DNA of 52,551 nucleotides, taken from contig CAIKVZ010000081.1 of NCBI GenBank assembly GCA_903830985.1, positions 1 through 52,551 on the forward strand, in the 5' to 3' direction. This document shows, one piece after another, positions 37,503 through 45,644 of this stretch. The translations under genes were made by a program, and so were the position numbers. Under the pieces are notes generated by a model that was not told the DNA's origin, searched no databases, and saw nothing but the letters and a program-made list of their open reading frames with translations. This DNA is from an uncultured beta proteobacterium. Lineage in GTDB: Bacteria; Pseudomonadota; Gammaproteobacteria; Burkholderiales; Burkholderiaceae_C. Numbering within the stretch: position 1 is the stretch's first letter; the number at the start of each line of letters is the position of its first letter.

Positions 37503-38432
37503 ATGGTCAGCGCAGTCTTTCACTCCCCGATGGAACATCTTGAACCTCTCGTGCCAGCCGCGTTGCCGCATCCCAGGCCAGTGAGCAAGCCCGTCACCGA
37601 AAGCCCGGTGGCAGCCAAGGCGACGGTGGCCAAAGCCGTGTCCGGCATCGACTGGCGCGGCTTCTGGCTGGCGGTGTTGCCGCCGCTGTTCGGACTGGTG
37701 CTGCTGGTCGGTCTGTGGGCCCTGGTGTCGGCCTGGACAGCGAACAGCATCCCCACGCCGCTGGAGACCTTCAGGCAGGCCGTGGTGATCTTCAGCGACC
37801 CGTTCTACCGCAAGGGCCCGAACGATCAGGGCGTGGGCTGGAACATTCTGATGTCGCTGGAGCGCGTGGCCGTGGGCTTCGGCCTGGCCGCAGCGGTGGG
37901 CATTCCGGCGGGCTTTGTCATCGGCCGCTTCGACTTCATGAGCCGCATGTTCAATCCACTCATCAGCCTGCTGCGTCCGGTCTCCCCCCTGGCCTGGCTG
38001 CCGATCGGCCTGCTGGTGTTCAAGGGCGCGAATCCGGCGGCGATCTGGACCATCTTTGTCTGCTCGATCTGGCCCATGATCATCAACACCGCCGTCGGCG
38101 TGCAGCGTGTGCCGCAGGACTACATGAACGTGGCGCGCGTGCTGAACCTGTCCGAATGGAAGATCGTCACCAAGATCCTGTTCCCTTCCGTGTTGCCCTA
38201 CATGCTGACCGGCGTGCGCCTGGCTGTGGGCACGGCCTGGCTGGTGATCGTCGCCGCCGAGATGCTGACCGGCGGCGTGGGCATCGGCTTCTGGGTCTGG
38301 GACGAGTGGAACAACCTCAATGTCAAGAACATCATCATCGCGATCTTCGTCATCGGCATCGTGGGACTGCTGCTCGAGTACGCGCTGATCCGCATCGCCA
38401 CCGCGTTCACCTTCGAGGAAGTGAAGAGCTGA
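37503..38432 (+). CDS. nrtB: Nitrate ABC transporter permease
   Basis: This 309-residue inner-membrane protein has about six membrane segments and the binding-protein-dependent permease pattern (PVSPLAWLPIGLLVF, then the EAA-like loop near NVARVLNLSEWKIVTKI). It forms the channel for NrtA-delivered nitrate. It starts 9 bases after nrtA. The first ~40 residues are a Pro/Ala-rich cytoplasmic leader. Confidence 0.94.
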   Translation: MVSAVFHSPMEHLEPLVPAALPHPRPVSKPVTESPVAAKATVAKAVSGIDWRGFWLAVLPPLFGLVLLVGLWALVSAWTANSIPTPLETFRQAVVIFSDPFYRKGPNDQGVGWNILMSLERVAVGFGLAAAVGIPAGFVIGRFDFMSRMFNPLISLLRPVSPLAWLPIGLLVFKGANPAAIWTIFVCSIWPMIINTAVGVQRVPQDYMNVARVLNLSEWKIVTKILFPSVLPYMLTGVRLAVGTAWLVIVAAEMLTGGVGIGFWVWDEWNNLNVKNIIIAIFVIGIVGLLLEYALIRIATAFTFEEVKS

Positions 38433-38450
38433 AATGGTCGATAAGACCTC

Positions 38451-38687
38451 GTCACTGCGAAGCCGAAGGCCGTGGCAGTCGACGGTGGACTGCCACGACG
38501 GCAATCCTCCTGTCCATGAGCATTCAGGGAAACGTGAGCATAAGGCGTTGCTTCAAGCGGTTGGTGTGCGGCGGGTGGCCGATTTGTGCGCGTTTGGCAC
38601 CATGAGGACGCACGCCGTACACCAACCGCGCAGCCAAAACGCCCAAAGACATGGATTGCCACGCCGCTGAAGCGGCTCGCAATGACG
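38451..38687 (+). repeat. Composite palindromic element, copy 2
   Basis: This element fills most of the 301-base nrtB-nrtD gap. The core stem is 38557-38573 with 38613-38629 around the 39-base loop 38574-38612. REP-like palindromes flank it in inverted orientation (left about 38451-38507, right 38651-38687). The orientation matches copy 1. It lies inside a transcribed operon, so it would appear in the mRNA. Confidence 0.9.
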
Positions 38688-38733
38688 AAGCAAATGCAAT
38701 GTAGGTTTTTCGATTCAAGAAAGTAGCCACTCC

Positions 38734-39549
38734 ATGAAATACATCGATATCCAGAACGTCGAACAGACCTTCAAGACCCGCAAGGGACCGTTCTGCGCGC
38801 TGCAGGGCGTGAACCTCACGGTGGCCAAGGGCGAGTTCGTGGCGTTGATCGGGCACTCGGGCTGCGGCAAGTCGACGCTGCTGAACCTGATCGCCGGCCT
38901 CACGCTGCCGACGCAGGGAACGCTGTTGTGCGCGAACCGCGAGATCGCCGGCCCCGGACCCGAGCGCGCCGTGGTGTTCCAGAACCATTCGCTGCTGCCC
39001 TGGCTGACCTGCTTCGAGAATGTCTACCTGGGTGTGGAGCGCGTCTTTGGCACCAGCCGCAGCGCCGGTGTGGCGGCGGAGAACAAGGCCCAGCTGCGGG
39101 CGCGCACCGACGCCGCGCTGGCCCTGGTGGGCCTCACGCCGGCAGCGCAAAAGCGCCCCGGCGAAATCTCTGGCGGGATGAAGCAGCGCGTCGGCATTGC
39201 CCGGGCCCTGGCCATGGAGCCCAAGGTGCTGCTCATGGACGAACCCTTCGGCGCGCTCGACGCGCTGACGCGCGCCAAGCTGCAGGACGAACTGCTGCAG
39301 ATCGTCGCCAAGACGCAGAGCACGGTGGTGATGGTGACGCACGACGTGGACGAGGCCGTGCTGCTGTCCGACAAGATCGTGATGCTGACCAACGGGCCCA
39401 GCGCCACGATCGGCGAAATATTGAGTGTCGATCTGGCGCGTCCACGCAACCGGGTGGAACTGGCCGACAGCGCGCAGTACCAGCAGTACCGCAAGGCCGT
39501 GATGGACTTCCTGTACACCCGTCAAACGCACGTGGAGAAGGCAGCATGA
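38734..39549 (+). CDS. nrtD: Nitrate ABC transporter ATP-binding protein
   Basis: This 271-residue ATPase has Walker A GHSGCGKST, the signature SGGMKQRVGIARAL, Walker B VLLMDEPFGALD and the switch histidine in VTHDVDEAV. It is the single-domain NrtD type with no fused NrtA-like domain, so it presumably works as a homodimer. Its stop overlaps the nirB start (ATGA). Confidence 0.95.
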   Translation: MKYIDIQNVEQTFKTRKGPFCALQGVNLTVAKGEFVALIGHSGCGKSTLLNLIAGLTLPTQGTLLCANREIAGPGPERAVVFQNHSLLPWLTCFENVYLGVERVFGTSRSAGVAAENKAQLRARTDAALALVGLTPAAQKRPGEISGGMKQRVGIARALAMEPKVLLMDEPFGALDALTRAKLQDELLQIVAKTQSTVVMVTHDVDEAVLLSDKIVMLTNGPSATIGEILSVDLARPRNRVELADSAQYQQYRKAVMDFLYTRQTHVEKAA

Positions 39550-42017
39550 AAAAATCGCGCCTGGTGATGGTGGGCAACGGCATGGCCGGGGTGCGCACCC
39601 TGGAAGAGCTGCTGAAAATCGCCCCCGATCTGTACGACATCACGGTGTTCGGCGCCGAGCCGCACCCCAACTACAACCGCATCCTGCTGTCGCCCGTGCT
39701 GGCCGGCGAGCAGTCGCTCGACGAGATCGTGCTCAACTCCTTTGACTGGTACAAGGAGAACCACATCACGCTGCACGCCGGCAAGAAGGTCGTGGCCGTC
39801 GATCGCGTGAAGCGCATCGTGCACGCCGACGACGGCACCGAAGCCGAGTACGACCGCCTGCTGCTGTGCACCGGCTCCAACCCCTTCATCCTGCCCATTC
39901 CCGGCGCGGAGCTGGAGGGCGTGATCGCCTACCGCGACATCGCCGACACCAACGCCATGATCGATGCCTCGGTCAAGTACAAGAACGCTGTGGTCATCGG
40001 CGGTGGCTTGCTCGGATTGGAAGCGGCCAACGGACTCATGCTGCGCGGCATGAACGTGAGCGTGGTGCACGTGATGCCCACGCTGATGGAGCGCCAGCTG
40101 GATCGCACGGCGGGCAAGCTGCTGCAGAAGTCGCTGGAGGCCAAGGGGCTGAAATTCCTCATGGGCGCGCAGACCCTGGACCTGGTGGGTGGCGGCGGGG
40201 ACGAAGGGAAACGCGTGACCGCGATCCGCTTCAAGGATGGCAGCGAGGCGCCGGCCGACCTGGTCGTCATGGCCGTGGGCATCCGACCCAACACCGAACT
40301 GGCGCAGAGCATGCGCCTGCATGTGGACCGCGGCATCGTGGTCAACGACACGCTGCAGACCACGACCGACGCGCGCATCTACTCGGTGGGCGAATGCGCT
40401 GCGCACCGCGGCATCGCCTACGGCCTGGTGGCGCCGCTGTTCGAGCAGGCCAAGGTGGCAGCCAACCATCTGGCGCAGTTCGGCATCGGCCGCTACACCG
40501 GGTCTCTGACCTCGACCAAGCTCAAGGTCACGGGCGTCGACCTGTTCAGTGCCGGCAACTTCCAGGGCGGCGAGGACACGGAAGACATCGTCATGAGCGA
40601 CCCGGCCGGCGGCGTCTACAAGAAGCTGGTGATACAGGACGACAAACTGGTCGGCGCCTGCATGTACGGCGACACGGTGGACGGCAGCTGGTACTTCAAG
40701 CTGCTGCGCGACGGGCGCAGCGTGGCCGACATCCGCGACAAGCTGATGTTCGGCGAGTCCAACATCGGCGACGTGGGCCACGAAGGCCACAGCAAGGCCG
40801 CCAGCATGCCCGACGACGCCGAGGTTTGCGGCTGCAATGGCGTGACCAAGGGCACCATCTGCAAGGCCATCAAGGAGAAGGGCCTGTTCACGCTCGATGA
40901 GGTGCGCAAGCACACCAAGGCCAGTGCGTCCTGCGGCTCCTGCACCGGTCTGGTGGAGCAGATCCTGATGGCCACCGCCGGCGGCGACTACTCGGCCACG
41001 CCCAAGACCCGTGCGATGTGCGGCTGCACCGAGCACGGGCATCAGGCGGTGCGCGAGGCGATAGTGAAGAACAAGCTGCTGGCCATCGCCGACGTGTATG
41101 CGTTTCTGGAATGGCGCACGCCCGACCCGCAGGGGCGCCTCCCGGCTTCGGGCTGCGCCAGCTGCCGCCCGGCCATCAACTACTACCTGATCAGCAGCTG
41201 GCCCAAGGAGGCCAAGGACGATCCGCAAAGCCGGCTCATCAACGAGCGCAGCCACGCCAACATCCAGAAGGACGGCACCTACAGCGTGATCCCGCGCATG
41301 TGGGGCGGCGAGACCACGGCCGCCGAGTTGCGTCGCATCGCCGATGTGGTGGACAAGTACCAGATCCCCACGGTCAAGGTCACGGGCGGCCAGCGCATCG
41401 ACCTGCTGGGCGTGAAGAAGGAAGACCTCAAAGCCGTGTGGCAAGACATCGGCATGCCCTCCGGACATGCCTACGCCAAGGCGCTGCGCACGGTGAAGAC
41501 CTGCGTTGGCTCCGAGTGGTGCCGCATGGGCACGCAGGACAGCACGCAGATGGGCAAGGACCTGGAGCGAGCCATGTGGCGCATGTACGCGCCGCACAAG
41601 GTGAAGTTTGCCGTGAGCGGCTGCCCGCGCAACTGCGCCGAGGCCGGCATCAAGGACGTGGGCATCATCGGCGTGGACAGCGGCTGGGAGATGTACATCG
41701 CCGGCAACGGCGGCATCAAGACCGAGGTCGCGCACTTCTTCACCAAGCTCAAGACCGCAGCCGAAGTGCTGGAGTACACGGGCGCTTTCTGCGAGCTGTA
41801 CCGCACCGAGGGCTGGTACCTCGAGCGCACCGTGCATTACGTGAACCGCGTGGGCCTGGACTACGTGAAGCGCCGCATTCTGGACGATCACGCCGGGCGC
41901 CTGGCGCTGTGGGAGCGGCTGCAGTTCGCCCTGGACGGTGAGCCCGATCCCTGGTTCGAATACGACAAGGCGGCGGTGGATACACGGCAGTTCGAAAAGC
42001 TGACGGTTCCGGCATGA
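39546..42017 (+). CDS. nirB: Assimilatory nitrite reductase [NAD(P)H], large subunit
   Basis: This 823-residue enzyme reduces nitrite to ammonium. The N-terminal ~400 residues are an FAD/NAD(P)H oxidoreductase (VGNGMAGVRTLEELL, VIGGGLLGLEAA). Two BFD-like iron-sulfur modules follow, starting at C428/C430 (VCGCNG, CGSC; then MCGCTEHG, CASC). The C-terminal sirohaem/[4Fe-4S] part has C653 and C659 (CVGSEWC) and C693 and C697 (CPRNC). Its gene is translationally coupled to nrtD. Confidence 0.97.
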   Translation: MKKSRLVMVGNGMAGVRTLEELLKIAPDLYDITVFGAEPHPNYNRILLSPVLAGEQSLDEIVLNSFDWYKENHITLHAGKKVVAVDRVKRIVHADDGTEAEYDRLLLCTGSNPFILPIPGAELEGVIAYRDIADTNAMIDASVKYKNAVVIGGGLLGLEAANGLMLRGMNVSVVHVMPTLMERQLDRTAGKLLQKSLEAKGLKFLMGAQTLDLVGGGGDEGKRVTAIRFKDGSEAPADLVVMAVGIRPNTELAQSMRLHVDRGIVVNDTLQTTTDARIYSVGECAAHRGIAYGLVAPLFEQAKVAANHLAQFGIGRYTGSLTSTKLKVTGVDLFSAGNFQGGEDTEDIVMSDPAGGVYKKLVIQDDKLVGACMYGDTVDGSWYFKLLRDGRSVADIRDKLMFGESNIGDVGHEGHSKAASMPDDAEVCGCNGVTKGTICKAIKEKGLFTLDEVRKHTKASASCGSCTGLVEQILMATAGGDYSATPKTRAMCGCTEHGHQAVREAIVKNKLLAIADVYAFLEWRTPDPQGRLPASGCASCRPAINYYLISSWPKEAKDDPQSRLINERSHANIQKDGTYSVIPRMWGGETTAAELRRIADVVDKYQIPTVKVTGGQRIDLLGVKKEDLKAVWQDIGMPSGHAYAKALRTVKTCVGSEWCRMGTQDSTQMGKDLERAMWRMYAPHKVKFAVSGCPRNCAEAGIKDVGIIGVDSGWEMYIAGNGGIKTEVAHFFTKLKTAAEVLEYTGAFCELYRTEGWYLERTVHYVNRVGLDYVKRRILDDHAGRLALWERLQFALDGEPDPWFEYDKAAVDTRQFEKLTVPA

Positions 42018-42031
42018 ACCTTACTTTCGCT

Positions 42032-42292
42032 TGTCATTGCGAGCCGCTTCAGCGGCGTGGCAATCCAGGTTGCCGCGCCGGCAAACCTCCTCGCAATGAC
42101 GACTTTTTTGTGGTTGCGCGGCCGGTGTACGGCGTGCGTCCTCATGGTGCCAAACGCGCACAAATCGGCCACCCGCCGCACATCAGCCGTTTGAAGTGGC
42201 GACTTATGTTCACGGTTCCCGGGGTGGGCGTGGAAAGGCGCCCGGCCACGACACCAGCGTGGATTGCCACGGCCTACGGCCTCGCAATGACG
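42032..42292 (-). repeat. Composite palindromic element, copy 3 (inverted)
   Basis: This element occupies the 328-base nirB-nirD gap and is inverted relative to copies 1 and 2. The core stem pairs 42118-42134 with 42174-42190 around the 39-base loop 42135-42173, identical to that of copy 2. REP-like palindromes lie at both ends (42032-42067 and 42260-42292) with an extra one at about 42068-42102. The flanking palindromes are inverted relative to each other. Confidence 0.9.
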
Positions 42293-42345
42293 AGTTCGCT
42301 GTCCTCGCACTGACGAGGTCTAGGAAGGATTGAGAGGAAACAAAA

Positions 42346-42732
42346 ATGAACGACTGGAAAAAGATCTGTCTCGTCACCGACATCCCGGTCTTGGGTTCGC
42401 GCTGCGTGGCGCGCCAGGTGGGCATGGACGTGGCGCTGTTTCGCAACGACCGCGACGAGGTCTTTGCGCTGCTCGACCGCTGTCCGCACAAGGGCGGGCC
42501 GCTGAGCCAGGGCCTGGTTTTTGGCGCCAGCGTGGCCTGCCCGCTGCACAACTGGATCATCGGCCTGGTCGACGGCCAGGCGCGCGAACCGGACAAGGGC
42601 AGCACGCCCAAGTTCCAGGTGCGCGTGGCCGACGGCGTGGTCTACCTGCATGCCGATGAACTGGCGACGCTGGCGTTGACCGAGACCGCGCCGACCGCCG
42701 GACCGTGCGCCAGGAAAACGGCTGCGGCATGA
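42346..42732 (+). CDS. nirD: Nitrite reductase small subunit NirD
   Basis: This 128-residue Rieske-fold protein pairs with NirB. It contains CPHKGGPLSQG and CPLHNW, so unlike many NirD proteins it keeps both CxH pairs and may bind a [2Fe-2S] cluster. Its stop overlaps an ATG (42729) that was probably the original nasA start. Confidence 0.92.
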   Translation: MNDWKKICLVTDIPVLGSRCVARQVGMDVALFRNDRDEVFALLDRCPHKGGPLSQGLVFGASVACPLHNWIIGLVDGQAREPDKGSTPKFQVRVADGVVYLHADELATLALTETAPTAGPCARKTAAA

Positions 42733-42839
42733 CTGTTCAGGAGACACGATCCACCTGCCCCTGCTGCGGTCTAGCGGCACTTGCCGCAGCCCGCAGGGTG
42801 CAATATGACGAACGCCTTCGTAAGGGCCTATTGTGCTAA
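42729..42839 (+). pseudogene. 36-codon remnant of the original nasA 5' end
   Basis: The frame starts with an ATG overlapping the nirD stop (ATGA) and reads MTVQETRSTCPCCGLAA before diverging and stopping at 42837-42839. The first part duplicates the true NasA N-terminus (ETRSTCPYCG). The stop overlaps the GTG start of nasA by 7 bases, so it may act as a coupling leader. It is best explained as the broken original start left by a ~101-bp insertion or duplication. Confidence 0.6.
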
Positions 42840-42871
42840 ACGAGACACGATCCACTTGCCCTTACTGCGGC
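42741..42871 (+). repeat. Direct repeat flanking the nasA 5' insertion
   Basis: Thirty bases at 42741-42770 recur at 42842-42871 with four mismatches (26/30). Three of the four changes are synonymous in the ETRSTCPxCG frame and one changes Cys to Tyr. The repeats are 101 bp apart, which is not a multiple of three. Confidence 0.88.
42798..42836. repeat. 39-bp palindromic element carrying the nasA GTG start
   Basis: Outer arms GTGCAATA (42798-42805) and TATTGTGC (42829-42836) pair with two wobbles, and the inner arms ACGAA/TTCGT pair around CGCC. A further small hairpin (GCGGCA/TGCCGC) lies at 42774-42787. The right arm contains the GTG start codon of nasA, and the AAGGG ribosome-binding site (42822-42826) lies just inside it. 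Confidence 0.75.
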
Positions 42872-45634
42872 GTTGGTTGTGGCGTCATCATCGAGTCGCG
42901 CGGCGTGCAGATCACCGGCGTGCGCGGCGACCCGGAGCATCCTGCCAACTTCGGTCGTTTGTGCAGCAAGGGCTCGACCCTGCACCTCACGGCCGCTGCC
43001 GAGGTGGCGCGGCAGACGCGTCTGCTGCAGCCCCTGCGCCGGCTGCAGCGCGGCGCTGCACCGCAGTCTGTGTCATGGGACGCTGCACTGGACTTTGCCG
43101 CCGAAAAGCTGCACAGCGTCTTTTCCAAGCACGGCCCCGACGCCGTGGGACTGTACGTCTCGGGCCAACTGCTGACCGAGGACTACTACGTCTTCAACAA
43201 GCTCGCCAAGGGATTGATCGGCACGAACAACATCGACTCCAACTCGCGCCTGTGCATGAGCAGCGCCGTGGCGGGCTACAAGCGCACGCTGGGCGCGGAC
43301 GCGCCGCCCGCCTGCTACGATGACCTGCAGCACGCACAGTGCCTGTTCATCGTCGGCTCCAACACGGCCTACGCCCACCCGGTGCTGTTTCGCCGCATCG
43401 AGGACGCGCGTCGCGCCAACCCGGCGCTGAAGATCATCGTCTGCGACCCGCGCCGCACCGACACGGCGGAGCTCGCAGACCTGTTTCTGCCGATACAGCC
43501 CGGCACCGACGTGCTGCTGTTCAACGGCCTGCTGCACATCATGCTGTGGGAAGGCTGGCTCGATACCGACTACATGGCAGCACACACCAGCGGTTTCGAG
43601 GCGCTCAAGGCCAGCGTGCGTGACTGCACGCCCGATCTCGTGGCGCAGACCTGCGGACTCAGAAAAGAAGACCTGTTCACCGCTGCCCGGTGGTTCGCCG
43701 GCGTGCAGGGCGGCACGCCGCGCCGCCCCACGCTCAGCCTGTACTGCCAGGGTCTGAACCAGTCGAGCAGCGGCACCGACAAGAACGTGGCGCTGATCCA
43801 GATGCACCTGGCGACCGGTCAGATCGGCAGAAAAGGCGCGGGGCCGCTGTCGCTCACCGGCCAGCCCAACGCCATGGGCGGGCGCGAGGTCGGCGGCATG
43901 GCGAACCTGCTCAGCGCGCACCGCGACCTGGCCAACCCGCAGCACCGTGCCGAAGTGGCCGCCTTGTGGGGCGTGCCATCCGTGCCGGAGCAGCCCGGCA
44001 AGACGGCGGTGGAGATGTTCCAGGCCGCCGCCGACGGCGACATCAAGGCCCTCTGGATTGTCTGCACCAACCCCGCGCAGTCCATGCCTGACCAGGCCCT
44101 GGTGCGCCGAGCCCTGCAGCGCGCCGAGCTGGTGATCGTGCAGGAGGCCTTTGCCGGCACGGCGACCTGTGCCTACGCTGACCTGTTGCTGCCGGCCAGC
44201 ACCTGGGGCGAGAAAGAGGGTACGGTGACGAACAGCGAGCGCCGCATCAGCCGGGTGCGCGCCGCCGTTCCTGCGGCGGGAGAAGCCCGCCACGACTGGG
44301 CCATCGCTGTCGATGTGGCGCGCCGACTGGAGGAAAAAATGCAGCACACCGGGCAGACGCTTTTCCCTTATGCCAACCCCGAGTCGGTCTGGAACGAGCA
44401 CCGCGAATCGACGCGCGGCCGCGATCTGGACATCACGGGACTCAGCTACGCCAGCCTGGAACAGCAGCCGCAGCAATGGCCGGTTCCCTCCCATGCCGAG
44501 GGTGGTCAGGTGCGCCTGTACCAGGACGGCGTCTTCGCCACTGCCGACGGCCGCGCGCAGTTCGCGCCCACGCCGTACCGGCCGGTGGCCGAGCCGCGCG
44601 ATGCGCGCTATCCCTTTTCGCTGAACACCGGGCGCCTGCGCGATCAGTGGCACGGCATGAGCCGCACCGGCACCCTGGGCCGGCTTTTCGGCCATGTGCC
44701 GGAGCCGGCGGTGCAGATGCACGCCCAGGACATGGCGCGCCGCGGCCTGAATGAGGGTGATCTGGTGCATGTGACTTCGCGCCGCGGCTCCATCGTGCTG
44801 CCGGTGCAGGCCAGTGACCAAGGGGGCTTGAGCCAGGCCTTCATCGCCATGCACTGGGGCGAGGAATTCCTCAGTGGCCAGGGCGCGCAAGGCCAGCGAC
44901 TGGCAGGGGTGAACGCGCTCACCAGCCCGGCGTTGTGCCCCACGTCCAAGCAGCCCGAGCTGAAGCACTGCGCGGTGAAGATCCTGAAAGCGGAAATGCC
45001 CTGGACCCTGCTGGCTGTGGCGTGGCTGTCCGCCAACCAGGTGCTGAGCGCGCGCGCCCAGGCGCAGGCGCTGATGGCTGAATTTTCCTTTGCCAGCGGC
45101 GTGCTGTTTGCCGGCCAGGCCAGCCTGAGCGAGGGCGCGCCGGCGCGCACCGGTCTGCTGTTTCGTGCGGCGCACCACGAGCCGGTGGCCGCTGGCGTGC
45201 TCGACCGTCTTGAGCAGATCTTCGGCCTGCAGGGAGCGGCCGTGCTGCGCTATGGCGACGCGAAGAGGGGCCAGCGCCGCGCCGTGCGCCTGGAACGTTC
45301 CGCCGCACAGACCGAGCTCACTGGCTTCATGCTCGCCGGCGACACCCGCGCCCAGGCCTGGATCAAGACCTTGCTGCAGGACGAGCTGCCGGCCCAGGAC
45401 TATGGCCGTCTGCTGCTCGCGCCCGGCGCCAAGCCGCCCCTGGCAGTGGCCTCGCGCGGCAAGGTGGTGTGCAGTTGTCTGAACGTCACGGATCTGGCGA
45501 TTCAGTCGCATCTGGGCCAAAGCACGGGCGACGCCGTGCAGCGCCTGCAGTCGCTGCAAGCGGCGCTGCACTGCGGCAGCAACTGCGGCTCCTGCCTGCC
45601 GCAGCTGCAAAGGCTGGTGCGGGCGTCTCTGTAG
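42833..45634 (+). CDS. nasA: Assimilatory nitrate reductase, large subunit with fused BFD-like domain
   Basis: This 933-residue molybdopterin enzyme reduces nitrate to nitrite in the cytoplasm. A [4Fe-4S] cluster is bound by C9, C12, C16 and C44 (CPYCGVGC...C). The bis-MGD domains follow, with NSRLCMSS and a C-terminal molydopterin-binding domain. The last ~55 residues form a BFD-like [2Fe-2S] module (VVCSCLNVTD, CGSNCGSCLP). The start is GTG with AAGGG six bases upstream; the more natural ATG at 42729 is out of frame because of an insertion. It is the last gene of the operon. Confidence 0.95.
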   Translation: MLNETRSTCPYCGVGCGVIIESRGVQITGVRGDPEHPANFGRLCSKGSTLHLTAAAEVARQTRLLQPLRRLQRGAAPQSVSWDAALDFAAEKLHSVFSKHGPDAVGLYVSGQLLTEDYYVFNKLAKGLIGTNNIDSNSRLCMSSAVAGYKRTLGADAPPACYDDLQHAQCLFIVGSNTAYAHPVLFRRIEDARRANPALKIIVCDPRRTDTAELADLFLPIQPGTDVLLFNGLLHIMLWEGWLDTDYMAAHTSGFEALKASVRDCTPDLVAQTCGLRKEDLFTAARWFAGVQGGTPRRPTLSLYCQGLNQSSSGTDKNVALIQMHLATGQIGRKGAGPLSLTGQPNAMGGREVGGMANLLSAHRDLANPQHRAEVAALWGVPSVPEQPGKTAVEMFQAAADGDIKALWIVCTNPAQSMPDQALVRRALQRAELVIVQEAFAGTATCAYADLLLPASTWGEKEGTVTNSERRISRVRAAVPAAGEARHDWAIAVDVARRLEEKMQHTGQTLFPYANPESVWNEHRESTRGRDLDITGLSYASLEQQPQQWPVPSHAEGGQVRLYQDGVFATADGRAQFAPTPYRPVAEPRDARYPFSLNTGRLRDQWHGMSRTGTLGRLFGHVPEPAVQMHAQDMARRGLNEGDLVHVTSRRGSIVLPVQASDQGGLSQAFIAMHWGEEFLSGQGAQGQRLAGVNALTSPALCPTSKQPELKHCAVKILKAEMPWTLLAVAWLSANQVLSARAQAQALMAEFSFASGVLFAGQASLSEGAPARTGLLFRAAHHEPVAAGVLDRLEQIFGLQGAAVLRYGDAKRGQRRAVRLERSAAQTELTGFMLAGDTRAQAWIKTLLQDELPAQDYGRLLLAPGAKPPLAVASRGKVVCSCLNVTDLAIQSHLGQSTGDAVQRLQSLQAALHCGSNCGSCLPQLQRLVRASL

Positions 45635-45644
45635 CTACGGCGCC

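Noticed and set aside
38574..38600. TGGCC...TGCGC in the repeat loop as a sigma-54 promoter
   Set aside because: The GG and GC elements are one base too close, and the same sequence occurs in the opposite orientation in copy 3.
39522..41891. Minus-strand open frame opposite nirB
   Set aside because: Antisense shadow of a gene with all catalytic cysteines; no recognisable domain of its own.
42014..42313. Small proteins containing VRPHGAKRAQIG in all three repeat copies
   Set aside because: The shared peptide comes from the invariant loop of the repeat. Frames lack ribosome-binding sites, differ in length and run in different orientations relative to the operon.
43073..45610. Minus-strand open frame opposite nasA
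   Set aside because: Antisense shadow produced by high GC content.
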